Below, piece after piece: positions 53,166 to 63,011 of a DNA stretch of 64,000 nt. How positions within the stretch are numbered: the first letter of the stretch is position 1; every line of letters starts with the position of its first letter. Both the position numbers and the translations under genes were made by a program. The stretch lies in NCBI RefSeq assembly GCF_017873185.1, contig NZ_JAGGJX010000003.1:62001-126000 (forward strand). Direction: 5' to 3'. The notes beneath the pieces are model-generated. The model worked only from the letters and a program-made list of their open reading frames with translations, was not told the DNA's origin and made no database searches. Origin of the DNA: Metaclostridioides mangenotii. Its GTDB lineage: Bacteria; Bacillota; Clostridia; Peptostreptococcales; Peptostreptococcaceae.

Positions 53166-54917
53166 GTGGTAAATTTATTTATACCATTACTTGAACGAGT
53201 TGGTCTTATTATAATTTTAGCATATATATTATTAAATATAAATTATTTTAAAGTATTATTAAAAAATCGAGATGTATTTTCTACTAAAGTAAAATTTATA
53301 GTTATTTTTAGTGCTTTTGCGATAATTTCTAATTTTACTGGCGTTGAAGTTAACGGTGAAAGTACATTCTTAAATGGTTTTTTACTAAAAGTTGGACAAC
53401 ATTCGTCTATTGCAAATACAAGAGTTTTAACAATAGGGGTTTCTGGATTGATAGGAGGTCCTTTTGTAGGTTTCTTTGTCGGTATGATTTCCTCAACAGT
53501 ACGTTTATTCCAAGGTGGAGACGCTGCGTATACATATTTTGTTTCTTCTGTTTTAGTCGGGTTTTTCTCAGGTTACTTTGGAAGAAAATCCTTACGAAAA
53601 AATACATTTCCATCAGTAAAGGAAGGTATGATTATTGGGGTTATTATGGAATGTATTCAAATGATGTGTATTGTTATTTTTAAAGGAAACATAAATGGAT
53701 CAGTGGAGCTTTTAAAAATTATAGCACTACCTATGATTTTGATTAATGGAATTGGAACAGGGATATTTCTATCTATTATTACATCTACATTGAGACAAGA
53801 AGAAAGTGCGTTAGCAGTTCAGACGCATGATGTATTGGAACTTGCCAATCATACATTGCCATTTTTTAGGTCTGGTTTAAACGAAGAATCTTGCAAAGAA
53901 GCGGCTATCTATATTTGTAAATTTTTACGTGTATCAGCAGTAAGTATTACTGACAACAAACGGATATTGGCTCATGTAGGTGAAGGAAGTGATCATCACA
54001 TTCCTTCATTTAAAATCCTAACTGATTTATCAAAATCAGTGATACAAACAGGGAGAATAAAGGTAGCTAACTCACCTGAGGAAATAGGGTGTAATCACAA
54101 TGGGTGTCCTTTAAAAGCAGCTATTGTAGTTCCGCTTCATTCCGGTGGAGAAGTTGTTGGGACATTTAAATTGTATTTTACAGATCCAACAAAATTAACT
54201 TTTGTCGAGAGACAGCTAGCTGAGGGATTGGGAGAAATTTTTTCTAGTCAAATTGAATTTGGAGAAATTGAGTTTAAAAATAAATTGCAAAAAGATGCAG
54301 AGATAAAGTCTCTTCAGGCCCAAGTAAATCCACATTTCTTTTTTAATGCTATTAATACTATTTCTGCATTGATAAGGATTGACAGCGAACAGGGACGTAG
54401 ATTATTATTGCAATTAAGTAAATTTTTTAGATCAAACCTACAAGGCGCGCGCAGAAATCTCATTACTTTAGAAGAGGAGCTTGAACAAGTAAGGGCTTAT
54501 TTATCAATTGAGCAAGCTAGATTTCCAAATAAATATACTGTAGAGTTCCAAGTGGAAGAGTCTATGAATGACTATTTACTGCCCCCGTTTGTAATTCAAA
54601 TTTTAGTAGAAAATGCTTTAAAACATGCTTTTGGATCTAGAAAAAATGGCAATAATGTATGGGTTAAGGTAACAGAGGTAAAAGAAAGTATAAGATTAGA
54701 GGTTAAAGATAATGGTTTTGGTATTGATGAATCTAAAATTGAGAAATTAGGCAAAGATGTTGTAGAATCTGAAAGTGGTACTGGATCAGCTATTGAAAAT
54801 TTAAATAAGCGACTTAAAAGTTTATTTAGCGATAGTTCAGCACTCCAGTTTGAATCATCATCTTCAGGAACAACTATATCATGTAATATACCTAAACGAG
54901 AATTTGGAGGTGTATAA
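53166..54917 (+). CDS. lytS: Sensor histidine kinase LytS
   Basis: A 583-residue kinase starting GTG 53166 with AAAGGAGGTG upstream. Residues 1-215 form a 5TM-LYT membrane sensor (LKVGQHSSIANTRVLTIGVS, LIGGPFVGFFVGMISS). A GAF-like domain follows (~230-370). The phospho-acceptor His is in LQAQVNPHFFFNAINTISAL at ~391 (His_kinase family) and the ATPase N-box is FVIQILVENALKHAFG with DNGFGIDES. It pairs with the response regulator two bases downstream. LytS senses changes in membrane energy or pyruvate/glucose in related bacteria and controls lrgAB. Confidence 0.93.
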   Translation: MVNLFIPLLERVGLIIILAYILLNINYFKVLLKNRDVFSTKVKFIVIFSAFAIISNFTGVEVNGESTFLNGFLLKVGQHSSIANTRVLTIGVSGLIGGPFVGFFVGMISSTVRLFQGGDAAYTYFVSSVLVGFFSGYFGRKSLRKNTFPSVKEGMIIGVIMECIQMMCIVIFKGNINGSVELLKIIALPMILINGIGTGIFLSIITSTLRQEESALAVQTHDVLELANHTLPFFRSGLNEESCKEAAIYICKFLRVSAVSITDNKRILAHVGEGSDHHIPSFKILTDLSKSVIQTGRIKVANSPEEIGCNHNGCPLKAAIVVPLHSGGEVVGTFKLYFTDPTKLTFVERQLAEGLGEIFSSQIEFGEIEFKNKLQKDAEIKSLQAQVNPHFFFNAINTISALIRIDSEQGRRLLLQLSKFFRSNLQGARRNLITLEEELEQVRAYLSIEQARFPNKYTVEFQVEESMNDYLLPPFVIQILVENALKHAFGSRKNGNNVWVKVTEVKESIRLEVKDNGFGIDESKIEKLGKDVVESESGTGSAIENLNKRLKSLFSDSSALQFESSSSGTTISCNIPKREFGGV

Positions 54918-54919
54918 AA

Positions 54920-55645
54920 ATGAAAACACTAATTATTGATGATGAGCCATTAGCACGTAATGAACTTCGTTATTTATTAGAACAGTGTGAGGAAATTACA
55001 GATATAAAAGAAGCAGAGACAATTGAAGAGGCTTTCGCAGAGATGTTGAATAATAAGCCGGACTTATTGTTTTTAGATATACATTTATCTGATGAGAGCG
55101 GTTTGAGTCTTGCAGAAAGATTACAGAGTATTGAGGAACCTCCAATGATTATATTTGCAACAGCTTATGACGAACATGCGGTAAGGGCTTTTGAGCTTAA
55201 TGCAACCGACTATATCCTAAAACCTTTTGATTTAGATCGTATAAAAAAAGCAGTAAAGAAAGCTTACAAAAAGTATGAAATTAAATCAAATTACTCATTA
55301 GATAGTTTGATAACTGATGTGACTACACTGCCTATTCAAGTTGATGAAAGTATATTCGTATTAAAAATAGAAGATATACTTGCTGTAGTTGTTGAAGAAG
55401 GCAAGACATCTGTATATACTAATCAAGAGATTTACCATACAGCAATCGCTTTGAGTACATATGAGAAAAAACTTCCAAGTGCTCAATTTCTAAGAGTTCA
55501 TAGAGCTTATATTATTAACAAAAATTATATTAAAGAAATACAACCTTGGTTTAATCATACATACCAAGTAACATTAGAAAACAAACTAAAAGTTCCCGTT
55601 AGTAGATCGTATATAAAAGAGTTCAAAAGCGAGTTGGGAATTTAG
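54920..55645 (+). CDS. lytT: Response regulator LytR/LytT (LytTR DNA-binding)
   Basis: A 241-residue regulator with GGAGGTG upstream. The receiver (1-120) has MKTLIIDDEPLARNELRYLL, phospho-acceptor Asp53 in LLFLDIHLSD and the Lys in YILKPFDLDR. The LytTR domain (~140-241) ends FLRVHRAYIINKNYIKEIQP and LKVPVSRSYIKEF. It starts two bases after the kinase stop. It would bind a LytTR site in the lrgA promoter region (GGGACTGTAAATG or TCGCATTTCAC near 55677-55702). Confidence 0.93.
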   Translation: MKTLIIDDEPLARNELRYLLEQCEEITDIKEAETIEEAFAEMLNNKPDLLFLDIHLSDESGLSLAERLQSIEEPPMIIFATAYDEHAVRAFELNATDYILKPFDLDRIKKAVKKAYKKYEIKSNYSLDSLITDVTTLPIQVDESIFVLKIEDILAVVVEEGKTSVYTNQEIYHTAIALSTYEKKLPSAQFLRVHRAYIINKNYIKEIQPWFNHTYQVTLENKLKVPVSRSYIKEFKSELGI

Positions 55646-55669
55646 CTGTGAATTTAAAATTGATAATAG

Positions 55670-55772
55670 TGTATTTGGGACTGTAAATGTCGCATTTCAC
55701 TCTGAAAACATCCTTCTTTTCATTATTTTTATTATAATTTGTATATAAACAAATATAAAAAATAACCAAAGG
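55670..55772 (+). promoter_or_regulatory. lrgAB promoter region
   Basis: A likely -10 TATAAT lies at about 55732-55737. Upstream, GGGACTGTAAATG and CGCATTTCACTC resemble the direct-repeat LytTR-box layout. Positions are approximate and binding is inferred from the neighbouring regulator. Confidence 0.4.
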
Positions 55773-55784
55773 GGGATGTTTCCT

Positions 55785-56201
55785 ATGGAAAAGAAAGTAT
55801 ATTCATATATGTATCAAGCAATAGTTATCTCAGTAGTAATGATAATTTCAAAGTTAATTGAAGGGGTATTACCTTTTGTAATGCCAGCTTCTGTAATAGG
55901 TTTAATATTACTTTTTACAGCACTATGTACAAATGTAATAAAATTAGAGCAAGTAGAGCCTGTAGGTAATATGTTAGTTGACAACATTAGTCTTCTATTT
56001 GTTCCAGCGGGTATTTCAGTTATAAATTCTTTTAATATTTTATCTCAGCATCCAATCCTAATTATAGGACTTATAATAATATCAACATTTTTACTTTTAG
56101 CTTTCACTGGATGGATTACACAATTAGTACTTAAAGTTAACCCAAAAAGTTTCAAAGTAAGCTTACCAGAAAAAGCACCACAAAGTGAAGGGGTGAATTA
56201 A
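55785..56201 (+). CDS. lrgA: LrgA family holin-like protein
   Basis: Start ATG 55785 ([14 protein letters not shown]) is preferred because AAAGGGGGATG is 9 bases upstream; the first ATG lies inside the site. 138 residues with four membrane spans and the family motif [20 protein letters not shown]. LrgA/CidA are small membrane proteins that with LrgB move pyruvate or modulate murein hydrolases. The next gene starts two bases after the stop. Confidence 0.92.
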   Translation: MEKKVYSYMYQAIVISVVMIISKLIEGVLPFVMPASVIGLILLFTALCTNVIKLEQVEPVGNMLVDNISLLFVPAGISVINSFNILSQHPILIIGLIIISTFLLLAFTGWITQLVLKVNPKSFKVSLPEKAPQSEGVN

Positions 56202-56202
56202 T

Positions 56203-56892
56203 ATGAGTACAATGACTCCATTTTTCGGTATCTTAGTAACATTAATTTCTTTTTCAATTGGAAAGTATTTATTTACAAAAACAAATGGATTTTTCTTATT
56301 TGCACCATTATTCATAGGAATGGTACTTGGAATTATATTTTTAAAAACAACTGGTTTTAGTTACGATGACTACAACCAAGGCGGAAAGCTAGTTAGTTTC
56401 TTCTTAGAACCAGCAACAGCTTGTTTTGCAATCCCCCTATATAAAAGAAGAGATGTTCTAAAAAAATATTTTATACAAATTATGAGTGGAATAACATTTG
56501 GTACATTAGCTGCGATTATGGGTATTTATTTTGTAGCAACAACTTTCCAGCTAGGGCCACAAATAATAGCATCTATGTTGCCTCAAGCAGCTACAACAGC
56601 AATTGCAATGCCTGTATCAACTTCTATTGGAGGAGTTGCTGAAATAACTTCTTTAGCATGTATTTTAAATGCTGTAATAATTTACGCTTTAGGTAAAAAG
56701 ATGTTGAAGCTTTGCCGTATAAATGATCCTATTGCTAGAGGTTTAGCTCTAGGAACAAGTGGACATTCTCTTGGAGCAGCTGTTGCCAATGAGATGGGTA
56801 GCGTAGAGGCTTCGATGGCAAGTATCGCATTAGTTATTGTAGGGGTTATAGTTGTAATCGTTGTTCCGATTGCAAGTACATTCATCTTATAA
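56203..56892 (+). CDS. lrgB: LrgB family membrane protein
   Basis: A 229-residue protein of about six to seven spans. Family segments are [40 protein letters not shown] and [20 protein letters not shown]. It pairs with LrgA, now known in several Firmicutes as a pyruvate uptake/efflux pair under LytST control. Its last four codons (TFIL) and stop are part of a perfect 76-bp palindrome. Confidence 0.92.
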   Translation: MSTMTPFFGILVTLISFSIGKYLFTKTNGFFLFAPLFIGMVLGIIFLKTTGFSYDDYNQGGKLVSFFLEPATACFAIPLYKRRDVLKKYFIQIMSGITFGTLAAIMGIYFVATTFQLGPQIIASMLPQAATTAIAMPVSTSIGGVAEITSLACILNAVIIYALGKKMLKLCRINDPIARGLALGTSGHSLGAAVANEMGSVEASMASIALVIVGVIVVIVVPIASTFIL

Positions 56893-56957
56893 AAAAATCA
56901 ATATAACTCTAGACTATTCGAATAGTCTAGAGTTATATTGATTTTTTTATAAGATGA
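56882..56957. terminator. Perfect 76-bp palindrome across the lrgB stop
   Basis: The two 38-base halves (from TCATCTTATAAAAAAATCAA to the mirrored end) are exactly complementary with no spacer; the centre is ACTATTC|GAATAGT at 56919/56920. It includes the last codons and stop of lrgB. A T7 run lies in the right arm. It can act as a terminator on both strands, but is far longer than needed. Confidence 0.85.
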
Positions 56958-57125
56958 TTAAATGTAAAAATAAGGTAACATTATAACGAAGTATTGATGG
57001 AGAGTAGATTTATTTAATTGTTATATAAATTATGTTGCAAATAATTTATATTTAAAGCATACTATTCTATAGTGTAATTATATAATTTAATATATCGAAT
57101 AAGTGAAAGGATAATTTGGTTTTTT

Positions 57126-58355
57126 ATGGGACATAAAATAGAAAAATGGAAAAAAGAATTTTTGATTCTTTGGTCTGGACAAGCAGTATCGATTTTAACC
57201 AGCGCAATTATTCAGATGGCAATTATTTGGTATTTAATAGATAAAACTGGATCGGCGGCTGTTTTAACATTTGCCACTTTGATTGGATATTTGCCTCAAG
57301 CAATTATTGGGACATTTGCGGGAGTATTCATAGATAGATATAACCGAAAGAAGATTATGATTATATCTGATGCGTCAATAGCTATTTTAACATTCTCTCT
57401 TGTAGTAGTAGGTTCGTTTGGAGATATACCAGTATGGTTTATTATGTTAGTCTTATTTGGTAGGTCGATAGGATCGGCTTTCCACAATCCTTCTTTACAT
57501 GCGATAACACCGGTGATTGTGCCTAAAGATAATTTAACCAAATACGCTGGGTATTCGCAAGGATTTACATCGATGTCCTATTTAATAAGCCCTGCTGTTG
57601 CAGCGCTTTTATACAGCATGTGGGATCTTCATATTATAGTATTTTTGGATATAATAGGAGCCGCTTTTGCAATTGTAATGTTGATGTTTATAAAGATTCC
57701 TGATATCAGAAAAAGTGAATCAGAACAAAAGAAAGGATATTTTAGTGAATTTAAAGAGGGCGTAAATGTATTGAGGAAAAAGCATGGAATGATGACCTTA
57801 GTTGTAGTGGATGCAATTTATGCAATAATTTATTTTCCTATGGGGAATTTATATCCATTAATTACTATGACGTATTTCAAAGGAAATTTCTTTGATTCAA
57901 GTGTAGTTGAGATTGTATTTTCATTAGGTTCATTCTTGGGATCTTTCTTATTGGGAGTAATAGGAAGTAAGATTAATAAATCGAAGTCATTGGGAAGATC
58001 TATTGTAGTTTACGGAATTGGGCTTTTGATTATAGGAATGCTTCCTTCAAGTGGATTTAAGATATTTGCAGTGATTTCAGGGATAATGGGAGCTTCTGTA
58101 CCGTTTTTCACAGGTGTAAAGACATCTATATTCCAAATGAAGTTTGAATCCGAGTATTTAGGGAGAGTTTTATCTCTGACTTCTAGTTTAACAATGTTTG
58201 CTATGCCAATAGGTTTGGTTTTAGCAGGAGCGTTTGCTGAGGTTATAGGGGTAGAGCGTTGGTTCTTTATTTCTGGAGTTGCGACGATGTTTATAGCTAT
58301 ATTTACAATGTTTGCTCCTAGTCTTAGAAATTGTGCTGATGAGCATATAGATTAG
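57126..58355 (+). CDS. MFS transporter, MefA/MFS_3-like exporter
   Basis: A 409-residue twelve-span protein. The start FLILWSGQAVSILTSAIIQM and the loop 2-3 motif GVFIDRYNRKKIMIISD are those of macrolide-efflux (Mef)-like and related drug/metabolite exporters; GRSIGSAFHNPSLHAITPVI is another family marker. The substrate is unknown. It stands alone, preceded by AAAGGATAATTTGGTTTTTT with a weak ribosome site, and is followed by a long structured element. Confidence 0.82.
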   Translation: MGHKIEKWKKEFLILWSGQAVSILTSAIIQMAIIWYLIDKTGSAAVLTFATLIGYLPQAIIGTFAGVFIDRYNRKKIMIISDASIAILTFSLVVVGSFGDIPVWFIMLVLFGRSIGSAFHNPSLHAITPVIVPKDNLTKYAGYSQGFTSMSYLISPAVAALLYSMWDLHIIVFLDIIGAAFAIVMLMFIKIPDIRKSESEQKKGYFSEFKEGVNVLRKKHGMMTLVVVDAIYAIIYFPMGNLYPLITMTYFKGNFFDSSVVEIVFSLGSFLGSFLLGVIGSKINKSKSLGRSIVVYGIGLLIIGMLPSSGFKIFAVISGIMGASVPFFTGVKTSIFQMKFESEYLGRVLSLTSSLTMFAMPIGLVLAGAFAEVIGVERWFFISGVATMFIAIFTMFAPSLRNCADEHID

Positions 58356-58379
58356 AAGAATTTAAATAAATATGTTTAA

Positions 58380-58492
58380 AAGAGGCTATCTCGAAGTAAG
58401 TTATGCTTCCCTAGGTTAACAGACAAAATCGTAAAAATCTGTTACCCCAGGGAAACATATCGCTTTCAAGGTAGCCTCTTTACACTTTATAA
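58380..58492. terminator. Long nested hairpin after the MFS gene
   Basis: Outer arms AAAGAGGCTA and TAGCCTCTTT (with extra pairing) enclose inner arms TTCCCTAGGTTAACAGA / TCTGTTACCCCAGGGAA around a 15-base loop. The total is about 110 bases with several bulges. It could end the MFS transcript, be a structured RNA, or be a small repeat element. Confidence 0.6.
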
Positions 58493-58659
58493 GTATAAAA
58501 AGTAAACCTATACCAAAAAATAAGATACTAAAAAATAGTACAATGGCAGGGATATACATCATTTTAATAATGTCTTTGGGGCATTAACATTTATACTGAT
58601 AGCGTATAAAGATATCAGTATAAATTAGCAGCGATGTTTAATTTATAAAATATTTGTAC

Positions 58660-58919
58660 ACAGATAGAGAATTAATAATGAGAATTATTCAAAATTTAAT
58701 TCGTAATTGTATCCAACATTCAAAAGGAGATATATATGTTAGTTTAACAATAATAGGAGATTAAGTATTTACTAGTTTAGCAACTCAGTCGATAATCCAA
58801 ATTTGATTGATGTAGATAGAATATTCGATAGATTTTACACTGGTAATAAAGCTAGAAGTAAAAGTATAGGTTTGGGTCTATCTATTGTTGGGTTATTGGC
58901 AGAACAGAAGAATTTATGA
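58660..58919 (+). pseudogene. Sensor histidine kinase C-terminal remnant
   Basis: One frame reads RELIMRIIQNLIRNCIQHSK (N-box) up to a stop. After a shift it reads DVDRIFDRFYTGNKARSKSI and GLGLSIVGLLAEQKN (F- and G2-boxes). This is the ATPase end of an OmpR-partner-type kinase. The G1 box and all upstream domains are gone. Confidence 0.75.
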
Positions 58920-59230
58920 ATTAACCTTATGAGTTAATAAATTTAGTTAATGATCATTTTAATTGCATATATTCTATAAACTTTCTTAGGACGATCTTTT
59001 GTGAATAATTCAGAAAAATGTGGATAACTTTAAATTGTTGAAATTTAACTAATATTATGATGAAAAATTATTTTTATAATTATCAAAAATATGAAGCTTT
59101 ATTTATTAGATACATATAATTAACTAATATAAGCATTAAATTATACACTAAATCAATAAAAATAAATAGCCGATTATAGGGTCGGTGCTGGATATATACT
59201 AACTATATTTTGTAAATGGGGGATATAATT

Positions 59231-59926
59231 ATGATCTACTTAATGAGTGATATTCATGGTGACTATAAGAGATTTCAAAGGATGCTTAAGAAAATTAAAT
59301 TTGGTGTGGATGATAGACTTTATATTTTAGGTGATATTATCGGCAGAGGAACTGAAAATTTAGATATGCTTGAGTTTTGTATGAATGAATCAAATATATA
59401 TTTGATTAAAGGAGACCACGAACTTTTTATGCAGCTATACCTTGAAAATTCAAGTATAGATATTAGTAAATGGAAGCAGTGGGATGGTCAAAATACTATA
59501 AACGAACTTAAAAATGTTACAGATAAAGAGAAAAAAATGTACGTAAAGTATTTAAAAGAGTTGCCTCTTTATATAGAGATATGTGAATTCGACATAAAAT
59601 ATATACTTACACATTCAGGATATAATGCAGATATTGATTCAATTATAAATGATGATGGCAAAGTCGACACAAAACTTACGATAGAAAAATCAGTAAACCA
59701 TGATGAGTGTAATTATCTGATATCAAAAGATATTCACTACATTCCAGCGGGGATTAAATTTGATAGGTATATTATTGTAGGACATCATACTACAATAAAA
59801 TATGGAGAAGACAAAATTATGAAAAATAAGCGATATATGAATATAAACTGTGGAAATAGCATTAGGGATAGCGGTGGAAAATTAAGCTGTATATGCCTAG
59901 ATACTATGCAGGAATGGTATGTATAA
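59231..59926 (+). CDS. Metallophosphoesterase, PPP/ApaH-like phosphatase
   Basis: Start ATG 59231 follows GGGGGATATAATT. The 231-residue product has LMSDIHGDYKRFQRML (DxH), LYILGDIIGRGTENLDML (GDxxxRG), LIKGDHELFM in place of GNHE, THSGYNAD and the late His pair in IIVGHHTT. It is a two-metal phosphatase related to bacterial serine/threonine phosphatases such as PrpA or to Ap4A hydrolase ApaH. The GDHE variation keeps the His but changes Asn to Asp. Stands alone. Confidence 0.85.
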   Translation: MIYLMSDIHGDYKRFQRMLKKIKFGVDDRLYILGDIIGRGTENLDMLEFCMNESNIYLIKGDHELFMQLYLENSSIDISKWKQWDGQNTINELKNVTDKEKKMYVKYLKELPLYIEICEFDIKYILTHSGYNADIDSIINDDGKVDTKLTIEKSVNHDECNYLISKDIHYIPAGIKFDRYIIVGHHTTIKYGEDKIMKNKRYMNINCGNSIRDSGGKLSCICLDTMQEWYV

Positions 59927-60169
59927 AGATATAACACTTAACCATATTTATATTTAAATGGTTGATTATTCTAGAATATATACTATAATAGATCTTGTCG
60001 TGTTTTTAGTGGAAATTTTTAAATTACTACTAAGGGCAAACAAAATGTAATTATATTGGTTCATTAGCATCTTCAAATCAAAAAATATAAGATTTTATAA
60101 AGACACAGTGATTGAATCAAAAATTAAGCGATTAGAGTTTAAAATCATAAAAAATATTTGGAGGAATTG

Positions 60170-61486
60170 ATGGGCGATCAACTTAAGAAGACATTGGGGC
60201 TACCGATAGCATTATCAATAGTTGTTGGTATGGTTATAGGTTCAGGTGTGTTTTTTAAACCACAAGCGGTTTATGAACTGACAGGAGGAGCACCTGGATT
60301 AGGTATTATAGCGTGGATATTGGGTGGTTTAATTACAATAGCAGCAGGTCTTACAGCTGCAGAGATATCAACTGCAATACCGAAAACTGGGGGTATGATG
60401 GTATACCTTGAGGAAATTTATGGAGAGAAATTAGGATTTTTGGCAGGATGGGCACAAACCGTGCTTTATTTTCCAGGGGCATCTGCAGCTCTAGGGGTTG
60501 TTTTCTCTCAACAAGTAATAGAATTTATTGGTAAAGATCCTAACAATATGTTATATACACTACCTATTGCTGTAGGGGTTATTGTATTTATAGCAATGTT
60601 AAATAATATAGGGTCTGAATTTGGTGGAAAAATACAAACAATTTCTACAATTTGTAAGTTAGTGCCATTATTTATAATTATAATATTCGGATTTAGCAAA
60701 GGTCAGAGTTCAGAGATATTTACTCCGATGGTAGGAGAAGGTAAAACGGTTTCAGGTGTTTTAGGAAATGTATTATTAGCGATATTATTTGCGTATGATG
60801 GCTGGATAAATGTGGGTTCTATAGCAGGAGAAATGAAAAACCCAGGTAAAGATTTACCTAAGGCAATAATAGGTGGACTATCTATAGTAATGTCAGTTTA
60901 TATTATAATAAATATAGCGTATTTATGGGTATTACCAGCAAGTGAGCTTGCACAAGCCGTATCACCGGGGGCATTAGTAGCGACAAAAATATTTGGTCCT
61001 ATAGGTGGCAAGATAGTAAGTATAGGTATAATGATATCAGTGTTTGGAACATTAAATGGATTTATATTAACCGGGCCTAGAGTACCTTATGCTTTGGCTG
61101 TTAAAGGATTTCTTCCGGGAAGTAAGTATTTGTCAAAGGTCAACAAGGGTGGATCACCGTATTTCGCAACTTGGTTAATAGCTATAATTGCTTGTATATA
61201 TGCCACATCTGGACAATTTAATTTATTAACGGATTTATCAATATTTGCAGTATGGATATTTTATGTATTTACTTTTATCGGAGTTATAAAGCTTAGAAAA
61301 GATAGACCGGATATGGAAAGACCGTATAAAGTGCCACTGTATCCGATAATACCGATAATAGCTATAGCGAGCGGATTATTCGTTATTATAAATCAATTAA
61401 TAACAGCAACAGTTTTAGCAGCAGGATGTATATTCTTAACATTACTTGGGTTACCAATATACACTTCGATGAAGAAAAAGTTATAA
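60170..61486 (+). CDS. APC family amino-acid permease (SteT/LAT-like)
   Basis: Start ATG 60170 lies five bases after TTGGAGGAATTG. The 438-residue product has twelve spans. The first span carries GLPIALSIVVGMVIGSGVFF (the unwound GSG substrate site of LeuT-fold transporters), then GLGIIAWILGGLITIAAGLT and AEISTAIPKTGGMMVYLEEI. Span 6 has AILFAYDGWINVGSIAGEMK. The pattern is close to the L-type exchanger SteT (serine/threonine). Substrate is inferred only by family. Confidence 0.88.
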   Translation: MGDQLKKTLGLPIALSIVVGMVIGSGVFFKPQAVYELTGGAPGLGIIAWILGGLITIAAGLTAAEISTAIPKTGGMMVYLEEIYGEKLGFLAGWAQTVLYFPGASAALGVVFSQQVIEFIGKDPNNMLYTLPIAVGVIVFIAMLNNIGSEFGGKIQTISTICKLVPLFIIIIFGFSKGQSSEIFTPMVGEGKTVSGVLGNVLLAILFAYDGWINVGSIAGEMKNPGKDLPKAIIGGLSIVMSVYIIINIAYLWVLPASELAQAVSPGALVATKIFGPIGGKIVSIGIMISVFGTLNGFILTGPRVPYALAVKGFLPGSKYLSKVNKGGSPYFATWLIAIIACIYATSGQFNLLTDLSIFAVWIFYVFTFIGVIKLRKDRPDMERPYKVPLYPIIPIIAIASGLFVIINQLITATVLAAGCIFLTLLGLPIYTSMKKKL

Positions 61487-61866
61487 TATATAAATTTCTG
61501 TGTTTTTATAAAAATTATATTTACAATTTTAGTAATATTGAGTGGTAGAGCGAACTAACATAGCGGACTAATATAAATTTAAAAAGTATTAAGAAAATAA
61601 AGTTGATTTCTATATTACATAGGAGTCAACTTTTTTAAATTGTATCAATTTGTATTGAAAAGCAGACTTGAAAAAATATGCAAAGTTAACGTATGCATCT
61701 GTCACTTGTTTAGTTTTTGCTATATTTAGTTTTGGTATGGGTATTCCTTTATTCATATTACTATAAAAAGTTTTAATAAATATATTGAAAAGATGTAATA
61801 AATTAGATTGGGAATGGTTAAAAGGGAGTAACGAAATAACTAAGCTCATTTCTCCCTTTTATTTAC
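61487..61866. other. Intergenic region with two hairpins
   Basis: No convincing gene. AAGTTGA/TCAACTT with a T run near 61600-61637 probably ends the permease transcript. AAAAGGGAG/CTCCCTTTT near 61818-61862 probably ends the minus-strand oxidase transcript. A 79-codon frame on the minus strand (61610-61849) spans both and is judged chance. Confidence 0.5.
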
Positions 61867-62970
61867 TTAACAGCTACATCTATTAGTAACTAACTTAGCT
61901 CTCTGTATATCTTTTACAGTTTTGCAGCCAGTAAGCTGCATTGCTATTCTAAGCTCGTAGTTGATATGATCAAATACCGATTTGACACCTTCCCAACCAC
62001 CGAGGGCTAATCCGTAGTACACAGGTCTGCATAAACCAACTATATCAGCACCGGAAGCTATAGCTTTAAATACATGCTGACCTCGTCTAACTCCACTATC
62101 AAATATAACAGGGACTTTTTTATTTACGGCCTCTGCTATTGATTCCAGCACATCAAAAGAAGCAGGGGCACCTTCAAGTTGCCTTCCACCATGATTTGAA
62201 ACCCATATTGCTGATGCACCATGTGATATAGCAATTAAGGCATCTTCAGGTGCTTGTATACCTTTAACAATTACAGGCAATTTTGTATAAGCTGCTACTT
62301 TTCTAATAATAGAAGGATTTATTTTACGTAGAGTGTCCGATAATAATTCTTCTATCGACATACCTTCAGCTTGGACATATCCTTCTATATTTGGCATGGT
62401 AAGTGGAAATGTGAAGTCGTTTCTTATATCAGCTTCTCTATTGCCGCTTACAGTTGCATCGAGAGTTAGGACAATGGCCTTTGCCCCAGCTTCCATTGCG
62501 CTATCTAGAATATGTTTATTAAAATCTTGATTCTTGCTCAAATAGATTTGGAACCATTGAGGTGAACCACCTCCAGCCATTTGAACTTCCTTGAAAGTTT
62601 TATTGGCAAAAGTGCTTACAGTCATTATTGTACCAGATGCAGAAACTCCACGTGCTGTACCTTCATCGGCAGTTTCATGTGCTAATCCTTGAGCTGCTCC
62701 AGGGCTCATGACCAGTGGAGTATCAATGTTGATGCCAAGAATTTTGGTTTTTAAAACAGGGTTTTCTACTCCAGTCAATACCCTAGGAACAATTCCTTTA
62801 TGATTAAATGATTTTGTATTTTGGATTAGCGTCCATTCATCTCCAGCTCCTCCTGCTATGTAGTCAAAGGCACCTTTAGGTATTACGGCAGATGCTCTTA
62901 TCGGTAAGTCGTCGATATCTACAATTTCTATGGGTCCTTCCAGTTGGCTTGCTTGATAATTATCGCTCAT
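61867..62970 (-). CDS. FMN-dependent alpha-hydroxy-acid oxidase, lactate-oxidase-like
   Basis: A 367-residue TIM-barrel flavoenzyme with AAAGGAG before ATG. Markers are FDYIAGGAGDEWTL near the N-terminus, TPLVMSPGAAQGLAH, the barrel lysine in PVIVKGIQAPEDA, the catalytic His and Arg in WVSNHGGRQLEG, and the phosphate site FDSGVRRGQHVFKA. In lactic bacteria such enzymes oxidise L-lactate to pyruvate with O2, giving H2O2; related forms are lactate monooxygenases or dehydrogenases. A Cys pair ends the protein (NRCSC). In an anaerobe it may serve O2 removal, or use another acceptor. Confidence 0.85.
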   Translation of the reverse strand: MSDNYQASQLEGPIEIVDIDDLPIRASAVIPKGAFDYIAGGAGDEWTLIQNTKSFNHKGIVPRVLTGVENPVLKTKILGINIDTPLVMSPGAAQGLAHETADEGTARGVSASGTIMTVSTFANKTFKEVQMAGGGSPQWFQIYLSKNQDFNKHILDSAMEAGAKAIVLTLDATVSGNREADIRNDFTFPLTMPNIEGYVQAEGMSIEELLSDTLRKINPSIIRKVAAYTKLPVIVKGIQAPEDALIAISHGASAIWVSNHGGRQLEGAPASFDVLESIAEAVNKKVPVIFDSGVRRGQHVFKAIASGADIVGLCRPVYYGLALGGWEGVKSVFDHINYELRIAMQLTGCKTVKDIQRAKLVTNRCSC

Positions 62971-63011
62971 ATAATAATTCTCCTTTATCTAATTTGTTAA
63001 TATACTATGAA

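Noticed and set aside
61610-61849. 79-codon minus-strand frame
   Set aside because: It spans two terminator hairpins and has no ribosome site.
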